A DNA stretch of 22,144 bases from Chromera velia (taxonomy: Eukaryota; Sar; Chromeraceae), in NCBI GenBank assembly GCA_018398765.1, contig JAHBMJ010005724.1, forward strand, positions 46,122 through 68,265, written 5' to 3'. The translations under genes and the position numbers were made by a program. Below the pieces are notes generated by a model. The model was not told the DNA's origin and searched no databases. It worked only from the letters and a program-made list of their open reading frames with translations. This document shows positions 11,201 through 18,222 of the stretch, piece after piece. Position 1 is the stretch's first letter; every line of letters begins with the position of its first letter.

Positions 11201-11468
11201 GGTGTTATGGTTGTTTTCATTTCGGCCGAGCATTGCAGATTATTCCCCGGCTTAGTCTCTTACTGGAAACAGCGGCATCGGCTCCACCCGTCTGTCCCCT
11301 TCTCTGATGTAAAGATCCTTCTTTTGAAATTGGGATACGCAAAAGAAAACGGAGATGATATTGGAGATGCTTAAGCGAATTGTCGAACAATAGTACCTCA
11401 TTGAAGTGATCAAGTAGGTTGCGGTTGCTGTTGACTGCAGACACTTCCGCAAACGCTCTGTAATATGA
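1211..11468 (+). CDS. Tandem CH-domain, EF-hand protein (20-exon model)
   Basis: Probably an actin-binding or cytoskeletal protein controlled by Ca2+. Exons: 1211-1793, 1899-2031, 2512-2835, 3066-3257, 3418-3786, 3978-4020, 4414-4487, 5012-5122, 5263-5548, 5745-6159, 6504-6681, 7072-7344, 7589-7937, 8441-8526, 8755-8851, 9013-9255, 9485-9736, 9965-10396, 10750-10883, 11441-11468. The sum is 4602 nt, or 1533 residues. The ATG at 1211 has A at -3 and an in-frame TAG at 1148. Order: Pro/Ser-rich N-terminus (1-345), helical and coiled-coil part (346-560), CH1 (about 565-740), acidic linker (to 843), CH2 (about 894-995), coiled coil (about 1010-1170), Gly/Glu-rich spacers, EF-hand-like loops (1383-1394 and 1483-1494). 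Tandem CH plus C-terminal EF-hands recalls alpha-actinin, but the CH sequences look fimbrin-like and no spectrin repeats are evident. Exon 3 and the last exon are the least certain. Confidence 0.72.
2065..2114 (+). repeat. (TG)n(AG)n compound microsatellite in intron 2
   Basis: An uninterrupted TG run (2065-2086) passes directly into an AG run (2087-2114) just downstream of the intron 2 donor. The same compound order, read along the transcribed strand, appears on the minus strand at 14.28-14.32 kb. Confidence 0.9.
2255..2455 (+). repeat. 67-bp minisatellite, three copies, intron 2
   Basis: Copies start at 2255, 2322 and 2389 with a strict 67-bp period. Each starts TTATCCTCTTCTGTCCC and ends in a GCATCAG or GCAGCAG then TATG. 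Only a few substitutions separate the copies, so the expansion is recent. Each copy contains a pyrimidine-rich stretch and ends in a CAG, so it resembles a splice acceptor upstream of the exon I place at 2512. Confidence 0.9.
3066..4487 (+). other. Exons 4-7: helical and coiled-coil region before CH1
   Basis: These exons encode residues about 347-573. The segment is Ala/Leu/Glu/Lys-rich with long helices, for example LKTAEATTIQESLLSLQG near residue 450 followed by heptad-like spacing of Leu and Val. Exon 5 also carries a FLRWRVYVEM motif. Exon 6 is only 43 nt and is fixed by phase on both sides (phase 2 in, phase 0 out). Exon 7 ends inside the Arg codon that precedes the first conserved Trp of CH1. 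Confidence 0.75.
4029..4078 (+). repeat. (CT)n and GT-rich microsatellite in intron 6
   Basis: A CT run at 4029-4052 is followed by a GT-rich stretch to 4078, just after the intron 6 donor at 4021. The remainder of the intron is strongly pyrimidine-rich, including a TTCC run near 4255-4278. Confidence 0.85.
4470..4576 (+). repeat. Duplicated exon 7 tail and donor site around a hairpin
   Basis: The last 18 nt of exon 7 plus the first 13 nt of intron 7 (4470-4500) recur at 4546-4576 with 30 of 31 bases identical. Between them lies a 15-bp perfect inverted repeat, 4499-4513 with 4525-4539, around an 11-nt loop. The second copy therefore offers an intact CG/GTTCGT donor 76 nt downstream of the real one. 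An insert with inverted ends flanked by a direct repeat looks like a tiny mobile element, though 31 bp is long for a target-site duplication. Confidence 0.9.
4896..5053 (+). repeat. Duplicated acceptor and exon 8 head; upstream copy has a stop
   Basis: Positions 4896-4943 and 5006-5053 match at 47 of 48 bases, offset 110. Each holds GTGCAG followed by the first 42 nt of exon 8. The single difference, A at 4905 against G at 5015, turns the CH1 core Trp codon TGG into TGA in the upstream copy. The 62-bp spacer (4944-5005) is AT-rich. Using the upstream acceptor would end translation at once, so the downstream copy must be the productive one. Confidence 0.92.
6504..7344 (+). other. Exons 11-12: CH domain 2
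   Basis: Exon 11 is a helical lead-in ending LSVEDLILR. Exon 12 starts with WVNFHI and carries SDDLRDGAALFLLLNVIAP, a close match to the fimbrin/plastin CH pattern (RWVN-x-H-L, then DL-x-DG, then LLN-x-IAP). Exon 12 ends after a helix containing QADLLAAFAASLF. The intron between the two exons splits the Arg codon just before the Trp, as in CH1. This is the strongest domain call in the window. Confidence 0.88.
7589..9736 (+). other. Exons 13-17: coiled-coil and Gly/Glu-rich region
   Basis: Exon 13 has two charged helical parts (around RQLSLREERKRRLEGG, and EEAARLRQEAEELRESES) separated by a Ser/Gly-rich loop. Exons 14-15 continue the helix with RKIAEALQHKLRSFQEEI and REIARFSSVAPGVLRAIL. Exon 16 includes QFAFIRNVFVSYA followed by a Gly/Glu-rich insert, and exon 17 has FDEIEKGD, another Gly/Glu-rich insert, and FVEALLRIAAAFRSQKKK. 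The last two resemble degenerate halves of EF-hand-like helical pairs, but I cannot assign them. Exons 16 and 17 both begin and end in phase 0. Confidence 0.7.
8059..8238 (+). repeat. 180-bp pyrimidine tract in intron 13
   Basis: This stretch is almost wholly C and T on the transcribed-sense strand: T runs, then TTTC repeats, then TC repeats broken by single G. Such homopyrimidine tracts with mirror symmetry can form intramolecular triplex DNA. It lies well upstream of the acceptor at 8440, so it is longer and further away than a normal polypyrimidine tract. Confidence 0.9.
9965..10883 (+). other. Exons 18-19: two EF-hand-like loops
   Basis: Exon 18 holds YSQLDAMDTSGSMTVNVSEF. Taking D of MDTSG as position 1 gives D1, S3, S5, V8 and E12, a near-canonical Ca2+-binding loop except that Met replaces Gly at position 6. 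Exon 19 holds VGLDDDDQLAFSEFLDGM; counting back from the Glu gives G1, D3, D5, L8, E12, so position 1 is degenerate. A Gly/Ser-rich insert separates the pair. The exon 18 donor is GTCGGT at 10397, phase 0. Ca2+ binding by the first loop is plausible and by the second doubtful. Confidence 0.7.
10884..11468 (+). other. Last intron and 28-nt terminal exon (alternative end at 10887)
   Basis: At 10883/10884 the sequence AG/GTAAGC is a strong donor that also reads as Arg-stop (TAA at 10885-10887). If spliced, the only well-placed phase-matching acceptor I found is CTGCAG ending at 11440, giving RHFRKRSVI and TGA at 11466-11468. AATAAA follows about 30 nt later. If retained, the protein ends eight residues sooner, at 1525. 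I favour splicing because the donor matches the other 18 introns. Confidence 0.5.
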
Positions 11469-12245
11469 TTTTTAATTATAACTGTTAAGAGTCAATAAAC
11501 AGTTACCTGTATAGTGGCATGAACCATACTAGGTACTTGTGAATTTAAGTCTTTTGGTTGACTATCACCCAGATTTTGCTGGTTATCAGTATGATGATTA
11601 TTGGGATTCAAAAATTAAAGTTTAAATGTTCATATCTAAGTATAATCTAGAGTATAATAACTCAGACTAGTTTCCAATCATTAAATTTATATTTAAACGA
11701 TTCCTCTAGAACGTCTTTCCATGATAGCAGCTGCAATTAAAGTTTAAGAGTCTTGATCGAACATGATCGATCGATAGTCTATAGAAAATCAACGTTCTCC
11801 TACATTTTTACATAGATTAATAACTAGATTAATAGACTAGTTAATAGGTTGATAAGAAACTCCATGAAATTGAATTGAGTTGAGAATTGCGCGATGATCA
11901 CCGCCCTAGTCACCGCCATCAAATAAATCTTTGAAGTTATTTAGGCAAAGAAAGTAACAAAATTTACTCAATTTCTTTAAATTTTTCTCGCACCTTCTTC
12001 AATTTTAAATACATTTTATGTTCCGTTCAATTTCCCTGAAGACTTTCAAGTAGTTGTAAAATAAAACTGCTACAGCATATCAGCCAGAGCTAGGGAGCGA
12101 CGGAGCGAGTAGCAACGGGGACATCGAATGCGCGTTGCGACTGCCAGACAGCCGGGACTCGAGTCCGTCCGATCTCGCACATGCAGGCATCTTCTTTCAA
12201 TTCCCTTGCGGTGCCCTCCCTAGCGCCTTCCATTGACAAACATCG
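11469..12245. other. AT-rich island between convergent genes
   Basis: From about 11460 to 12070 the base composition turns strongly AT-rich, unlike the DNA on both sides, and returns abruptly to GC-rich near 12085. No long frame is present on either strand. It contains AATAAA near 11496, short reiterations of AGATTAATA near 11815-11850, and ATCGATCGAT near 11766. It lies between two converging genes, so part of it is likely 3' UTR and terminator; an inserted element is also possible. Confidence 0.6.
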
Positions 12246-13795
12246 CTATCCGGCTTGTTGACCGGTCGACCCCCTGCTTCCTCCCCTAGCAGGCGACTGC
12301 CCCTCTCTTGACCCCCCTGCCCGCCCCCCTCGTCTGGGAGAGAACGCAGCTGCTGCAGCTGCAGAAGAAGAAGAGGAAGAAGAAAATGGGAGAGGGGAAA
12401 GCTGTAACAGCCTGGAGGTCGGGGAGAGGGAAGTACGCCTCCGTGAGGCAGAAATGTGGTTTGCGTTGTCCTCTCCTGCCTGCCCCCCGACCGACAGTCT
12501 GCCCCTCCGCGTAGGACTTTGGCTCTGACCTTCCCTGTCCCCCCCCTTTTCTTCCTCCTTCCGTCTCCCTCCCTCAGCCTCCCTGTCTCTGAACCCGCTC
12601 CGTGCACGTGCCGGTGATGACTCACTGGCACCTTCTGCTTCGGGGGGGGCGTTCCGTCTCCTTGGAGAGACGGAGACGCTCTGACGTCTTGTGGGAGACC
12701 TTCCACTTCCCTTCTCCCTCTGCCCCTGTCTCTGTTTCCGTGCCTCCTCTTCCTTCAAGAGCATACCGAGACGGCCGTCGAGAAACATCCGAAGGGTTTC
12801 CCCATTGCGAAGGTAGGGCACATAGGGTGCAGGGAGAGCGGCATCGAGTGGAGGTTGGGGTAAGGAGGGGGGAGGGTTGGAGGGTTGAGCGTTTGCCGTT
12901 CCGTTCCCGAGGGGCAGGAAGGGTCTGGGTGGGGGTGGGGGTGTGGGGAGTTGGAGGGGCCACTCCATTCCGGTTCTCTCGTTGACCAGAGAGAAGTCTC
13001 CCATGTCACTGCAAGCAAGGATCATTTAGATTCGTCCCGTTTTTGCATGTCGCTGAATTTCCAACTCTACGCTTACTTCAACCACCGACATTCTGAGAAG
13101 TTTGGACAGGCGTCTGCTCACGTGCAATCCATAGAAGAACATTCTTTCGTCTCTCTCTCTCTCCCTCCCCATTCGTCTATGCGAATGTGCATCTGTCACA
13201 ACCGCGAAACGCCGCCGAAGCACACCAAGTGGACTTGCCTGAAGCGTTGGACTTCAATCGGAATGAAAGTTCGACAGGAGAGAATCAGATTTTCAAATCA
13301 AAGCCCATGCAGAGCGGAAATGAGCGAATATCTTGTGAATGGTAGACGAATAATGACCGATTCCTCTTTCACTGCAGCGATGCCTCCCGCCCTTTTCTTC
13401 TTGCAACTCTGTCGATCGAGCGAATGTTTGCCATCTGAATGAATTTCACTCTGACATTGCTTCATCACTCTTTGCTGCGCAGACCCCAAAACGAATGACG
13501 CTTCTCAAGCTCAAAGAAGGAACGAGACTGACTGACTGACTAACGCGATCAAATTGAGGACTCTGGCCACTCTCATCCAGGTCATCACGGGGACGGGTTT
13601 CGGAGCGTCGATGGGGACCAGAACCTTCGGAATGGGGGGGAAGAAGTGGCCCGAAGCTTTCTTCAGGGGGTCGCACTCAGCCGGCAATCCACCTCCCCAG
13701 GCAACTGAATACGCGAGGGGAAGCTGCGGATGCGGGATGGACCTCAGCTCCTCCTCCGTGAGGTCGTCTTTGAGGAATTTCTCTGCATGCATCAT
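12246..13795 (-). CDS. Two-exon gene, Pro-rich and Arg/Ser-Pro-rich protein
   Basis: I do not recognise this protein. Exon 1 runs 13795 to 13545 and exon 2 runs 13008 to 12246 (stop TAG). The intron has a GTTAGT donor and a TTGCAG acceptor, and phase 2 agrees on both sides. Length is 337 residues if the start is the ATGATG at 13795-13790. The first 84 residues look folded, with KDDLTEEELRSIPHPQLPL and FFPPIPKVLVPI. Next come a Pro-rich segment (TPPPPPRPFLPL), an ordered patch near VPYLRNGETLRMFLDGRLG, and a long disordered tail with repeated RSPTRR, SPRRR and SPTSR motifs and a Ser/Ala run. Basic Ser-Pro motifs suggest phosphorylation and perhaps a nuclear or cytoskeletal role; this is inference. 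The start lies within a tandem repeat, so upstream exons and an acceptor at the same place remain possible. Confidence 0.6.
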
Positions 13796-14145
13796 CCATG
13801 GGGGTCCCGTATCGACCGTGTGGGCACAGACAAAAGGAAAGAAAAGAGGAATTTCTCTGCATCCATCATCCATGGGGGTCCCGTATCGACCGTGTGGGCA
13901 CAGACAAAAGGAAAGAAAAGAGGAATTTCTCTGCATGCATCATCCATGGGGGTCCCGTATCGACCGTGTGGGCACAGACAAAAGGAAAGAAAAGAGGAAT
14001 TTCTCTGCATCCATCATCCATGGGGGTCCCGCATCGACCGTGTGGGCACAGACAAAAGGAAAGAAAAGAGGAATTTCTCTGCATCCATCATCCATGGGGG
14101 TCCCGTATCGACCGTGTGGGCACAGACACAAGGAAAGAAAAGAGT
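13772..14145 (-). repeat. 74-bp tandem array, five copies, at the 5' edge of the minus-strand gene
   Basis: GAGGAATTT anchors recur at 13772, 13846, 13920, 13994 and 14068, exactly 74 bp apart. Copies differ by a G/C swap (GCATGCATC or GCATCCATC; copies 1 and 3 against 2, 4 and 5) and one T/C change in copy 4. Read on the minus strand, each unit is pyrimidine-rich, then has ATGGATGATG, then GCAGAG and the first nine bases of coding sequence. The innermost copy runs on into real coding sequence. Because 74 is not a multiple of three and the unit is open, all three plus frames stay open through the array; these are artefacts. Confidence 0.93.
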
Positions 14146-14278
14146 GGGGGTGCGGGGTCGGAAAAGAGACAAGTTAAACAACAGGTGGAGAAAGCCCTAC
14201 AGAGTCAAAGAGTAGACGTCTCTTTCTTCATGATGCGACTTTTACAAAAACATTCCTCTCTCACTCTCTCCTTCTCAC

Positions 14279-14326
<48 letters not shown>

Positions 14327-14776
14327 ATGTAAGTATATACATGCATACATACATCGACGTCGAAAAGGAATCAAGCGATGACGGCACAGCCAGCGAGTCG
14401 AGAACCAAACGGAGAAAAGAACAAAAAAGTGACATGAGACAGAAACAACTTTTAAAGAGCTTTGGGAAGACATAAAATAATGCCACGATGAAATTTTAGA
14501 AAACGATAGGGAGGAAGATGGAATGCAGCACAGGGTGAAATAAATCACCAGAAATGCAGACAAACAAAATTTTGAAACCAGTTGTATTGATTTGAAGACC
14601 AAGCTGCTTTCTGTTGAAGCCCTGACCAATGAGATCCCCTTCTTTTTTGACCTTCCGCCCCCCCGCTTCGACTTTCTCCATTTTTTTGTTTTTTTCCTCC
14701 CCACCCTTCGGCCTTTTATCCACGTTCCCCTTTTCCCTCTCCTTTTCTCTGTCTCTTCTATTACGCGGAGACCCAG
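14146..14776. other. Low-complexity spacer, no supported gene
   Basis: This stretch holds a (CT)n(CA)n compound microsatellite at 14282-14324, a mixed region to about 14640, and a pyrimidine-rich tract on the plus strand from 14637 to 14763. A purine-rich plus frame around 14355-14472 (Glu/Ser/Lys-rich) and a frame from 14592 look mildly protein-like but lack matching splice sites. The long pyrimidine tract directly precedes a possible acceptor at 14776. Confidence 0.5.
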
Positions 14777-15001
14777 GATGGGGGGAAGGAGACGTTCCAC
14801 GCCCCGTCTCCTCACCCCCCTCTCGTGGGCGTTTCATCCTACAAGTTTCCGGGTACAAACAAGGAGTTCGCAAGTGATCCTGCTTCAGAAAACCAGGGCG
14901 AAAAAGTTTCGCTACAGAACCCTACAAAAATACCTCCGTCTACCCCTCCGATTCCACCCGATCCACCGGCCTATCTGGTGCAACTACATATGACACACTG
15001 A
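14777..15001 (+). CDS. Possible terminal exon of an unresolved gene
   Basis: After the pyrimidine tract, ACCCAG ends at 14776, and one frame is then open for 74 codons to a TGA at 14999-15001. The peptide is mixed in composition, with VGVSSYKFPGTNKEFASDP, SLQNPTKIPPSTPPIPPDPP and a final LVQLHMTH. The minus strand of the same DNA is broken by stops. I could not find the preceding exon. It cannot belong to the gene at 15707, which has its own start preceded by an in-frame TAA. The family is unknown. Confidence 0.3.
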   Translation, partial: DGGKETFHAPSPHPPLVGVSSYKFPGTNKEFASDPASENQGEKVSLQNPTKIPPSTPPIPPDPPAYLVQLHMTH

Positions 15002-15706
15002 AATCATTCTATATGTTGGGCAAGTCATCCCGAAACCTCGTTAATCTGCTCCAAGACTTGAGTGACAAACCAAAGAGATAAATCCGACTTTGGCGGGATT
15101 GCCGAGACACTCATTAATGCACCAGATTGGCTGATGTGGTATCAGGGCTGTCAGGTACTACAGATCGTAATAAATACACATTCCTCAGATGATTCCTGCT
15201 GGAATCCTGCTGGAAGAGAGATGCGTGCAATTGCGTGCATGGCATCCTCAGTGCGGCGGCGCGCACGAAGTAATTTCGCCCGCGCGCGCGGCGCCGCGGC
15301 TCAAAATCCCTGAAAAAAAATCGCAGGCCAGCGCTTGCAGTCTCCAAAGCGCTATAGCCGGACCATCCCCCACTCAAGACTTTGCAAGCCTGGAAAGGAT
15401 AGACAATTATGAAAGCTTGGTGCCATACACGCTCGATTAGACTTGTGGCGGAAGGTTTAGACGTATGCAGTGGGAGGTTCGCGGTGCAGGTGAAGTCCGA
15501 AGGAAGGAAAAATGGAGGGCAATTTCTGTTCAGTCTCCATCCGTCCACCTCGACTGAGCAGCTAAGACGATCTTTTGACAGCTAGCTCTATTTTTTCGAT
15601 CTCGCAGTGGCTGTTTGGCATGGCGCGGGAGTAGGTGGCTTGAGGCCGCTTTGTTCTCGTCGTCTGCTGTAATTGCAGTGCGTTGTCAGGCCGCGTGTAA
15701 TGTGAC
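15002..15706. other. Upstream region of the coiled-coil gene
   Basis: No firm gene. A 144-codon frame on the minus strand, 15548 to 15114, has no low complexity and would diverge from the coiled-coil gene, but it shows no recognisable motif and crosses a CpG-rich patch (15250-15302) with near-palindromic CGCGCGCG. The patch, an ATTGG at about 15125 and the 160-bp gap before the ATG suggest this interval may act as a promoter. An A8 run lies at about 15313. Confidence 0.4.
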
Positions 15707-16543
15707 ATGAGTGGCGTCACAGACGAAGGGGGGGACGCTGGGAGTTTACGAGAGAGTGCGGGGGCAGAGAGCAATCGGAAGACACGAGAGGCCCGGCGCC
15801 ATGAGAAACGGCAGAAGGCTCTTGAAAATCTCAGCAAGATGCGGGATATGGCAAAAGAACGGCATGACCTGTTCGATTCCATGCTGAAGGAATTGAGAGA
15901 GCTTCGATCGCGCGTGAAGAGTTTGGAACTCGAGAAGAAGAGGCTGCAGGATGAAGTGACTGACTTGAGATTACAAGGAAACGACGACGTGAGGGAGAGC
16001 TGTAAGTCGTTTCGGACTGTCCTGGAAGGACAAAGAGAAAGTGTCCACCCTGTCCTTCCTCTGTGCCACCATCCGTGCTGTGTCGTTCTCCTGCACCCCC
16101 TGTCATTCCCATCTTTCCGCTCTCCCACGTTCGCCGTCTCCTCTGCGTTTTCCCCCAATCTCTCGTCCACTCCTCGGCTAATCTACCCTGTCTGTCTGTT
16201 TGTTCGCGTGTGACCTCATCCATCTGTCAGTAGCTCTATGCGTATGTCTGTCCACATCGATCATTCATCTTTCCCGCCTGTAATGCCCCCTTTCTTTCGC
16301 CGTTTTGACGGATACACTTCACTCCACTGCAGCCACTGCACCCACGTCACCCCTCTCGCACTCGTGCTGTGTCTCTATGCCCCCTTCTGCTTTGCGACTG
16401 TTCTCTTTGACATGGCTCTTCTGCTTGCGTCCACCTCTTGTCCGTTCCTTTTCCTTCCCGAGTACTGCCCTCTCCCTCTGGCTGCTCCCCTCAGTAGCTT
16501 TCGCCCCCTCGCATCCTCGTACCACGCATGTACAACGACAATG

Positions 16544-16606
<63 letters not shown>

Positions 16607-16634
16607 CCCTCACACACACCCTCACACACACCCT

Positions 16635-16665
<31 letters not shown>

Positions 16666-18146
16666 GTTGTCCATCTTCCCTCCGTGCAGACGCCGAGAAG
16701 GAATTACAGATTTTCAAAAAGAAGTACGACCAGATTACTGTTGAGAACATTAGGCTGAATAAAGAGCTCGGAAAGGTCTCCAAGCGACCCCCTCTTCCCC
16801 CCAAGGGGGGGGGGAGTTACGCCAACACGAACGGTGGCCTGGGGCTGCACACAGACCTAGATGAGGCTGGATACCCTCCCCATATACCTCACACCCCCCG
16901 TACCGCGGCGTATTCTTCTCACGACGGCCTCCTCAGAGCAAACGGAGGTTCTGCTCCCTTCCGACGAAGCAGTTCCGATCATCGTCTCCCCTTCCACCCT
17001 CCACCCGGGTCCGCCGTCGGTTCTGCAGCAGGGCAGCGGTCTAACTCCCAGTCAGTGCTCGATTTTCTAGATCCAGAGAAACCCAAACCCCCGCCTTCCC
17101 CCTGTCACGCACCTCATCGCCATCCGCGTGTTGATGATGATGGGGCAGAGACAGAACGTAGTCCGCCTGTGACGTCCCTTGCCCCCTCTCAGTCTGGCTT
17201 TCCTATGTCCCCCAATGCATCCTCCTCTTCCCGGGCCGACCCCCAAGAAGACGAAAACGGTTTGGCAATGGAGGAGGTGCCTTCGGATGATCAGGAAGAG
17301 GAAGAGGGGAACAAACTTTTGGAGGGGGCGTTTCGGTCTCTGACGGCATCAGGTGGAGCCAGAGAGGGCCATATGAGTGCCGGGGGGCGGGTAGGGGCAT
17401 CTCAACAGCTTCTTTCTCCGCATCGGAGAAGGGATGGGGGAAGTCCGCCCGGGGAAAGGGGGACGTCGTTAGGGGTGCGTAGAGAGAGAGGAAGGTCACA
17501 AGGGGGGTATATTGGGGGTATTGAAAGAGATAGAGATAGAGACAGGGGGGGGGCTCCTGGGGGGGTTCGCGGGGGTCCCACCTATCCGGCCTCTTCTCGT
17601 CCGCGTTTATCCTCTGACTTGCAACCTGGAGGTGGGGGAGGATACTCGCATGTTAATGGTACCTCCACTGGGCATCCGCACGCGCGTTCTTCTTATGAAC
17701 ACGACGTGGGTCGGGTGCGACAGTCAGCGGGGGGTCCTGTGAGGGCAAATGCTACAGCAGTCAGGGGGCTCGGGTTTTTGGGTGGGCGGAGGGAATTTGG
17801 TCTTCAGGGCCTCGAAGGGGGGGGGGTTGAGGTTGGAGGAACAGAGAGGGACGAGGGGTCGAAACCGCCCTCACCTGCCGGGTCGTGGTTTGGGAAACTG
17901 TTTGGAGGGTCCCAAAAGGCAGATACGCAGGGCCACCAGGCAGCAGCAAACGGGGGTGTTCCGTTGAACGGCACCCCATTGGGAGGGGGCAGGAAGCCGG
18001 GGGGGTGGAAGAGTAGTGCGCCTGCAGGCGGGCATCATGATGGTAGGGGTAACGGGGGTGAGAATGGTACTGTTGGCCGGGAAGGGTTGGACGATCTTGG
18101 GAATGGTCCGGTAAGAAATGATTGGGAATACATACCTCCTTTCTGA
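15707..18146 (+). CDS. Coiled-coil protein with long Gly/Pro/Ser-rich tail
   Basis: Two exons: 15707-16001 and 16690-18146, joined in phase 1 (donor GTAAGT, acceptor GTGCAG), giving 583 residues. The start is well supported by an in-frame TAA at 15698-15700. Residues about 22-130 form a coiled coil (for example [19 protein letters not shown], then [19 protein letters not shown]), and exon 2 continues it with [27 protein letters not shown] motif, which resembles an SH3-binding site, marks its end. The rest is disordered: Ser/Pro-rich, an acidic patch [10 protein letters not shown], Arg/Gly-rich repeats, and a short patch SWFGKLFGG before the C-terminus DWEYIPPF. No catalytic domain is visible. 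A scaffold or cytoskeletal linker is plausible but unproven. Several runs of 9-10 G lie inside exon 2. Confidence 0.82.
16546..16665 (+). repeat. (CA)n microsatellite in the coiled-coil gene's intron
   Basis: About 120 bp of CA repeats with CCCT interruptions at regular 14-bp steps (ACACACCCTC units near 16604-16638), ending just upstream of the acceptor at 16689. It replaces the usual polypyrimidine tract with alternating purine/pyrimidine, a pattern able to form Z-DNA. The open frame that reads His-Thr repeats through it is an artefact of the CA period. Confidence 0.93.
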
Positions 18147-18222
18147 ACCTCCGATGTGACTGACTGTTTCTTGAACCTCCGGTGTGACTGACTGTTTCTT
18201 GAACCTCCGGTGTGACTGACTG
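18140..18222 (+). repeat. 27/28-bp tandem repeat spanning the stop codon
   Basis: Copy 1 (18140-18166) is TTTC then TGAACCTCC..., and its TGA is the stop codon of the coiled-coil gene. Copies 2 (18167-18194) and 3 (18195-18222) have an extra T and a G for A. A (CTGG)n run follows at about 18228-18250. The extra T means later copies do not keep the same stop frame. Confidence 0.9.

Noticed and set aside
12597-13020. Plus-strand frames opposite exon 2 of the minus-strand gene
   Set aside because: They lack splice logic and read as antisense; the minus frame is phase-consistent with exon 1 and has the better composition.
13772-14145. CRISPR-like array
   Set aside because: Units are contiguous 74-bp tandem repeats without variable spacers, in a eukaryotic intron-rich locus.
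13554-14475. Three overlapping plus-strand frames through the 74-bp array
   Set aside because: The repeat unit is open and 74 is not a multiple of three, so every plus frame stays open. Composition follows the unit, and the flanking coding evidence is on the minus strand.
15114-15548. 144-codon minus frame upstream of the coiled-coil gene
   Set aside because: Not low complexity, but no motif or splice context, and it crosses a CpG-rich promoter-like patch; chance is the simpler reading.
16305-16690. Open frame with long His-Thr repeats extending the coiled-coil gene upstream
   Set aside because: It is the CA microsatellite read in frame inside the intron; GTAAGT at 16002 and GTGCAG at 16689 join exon 1 to exon 2 in phase.
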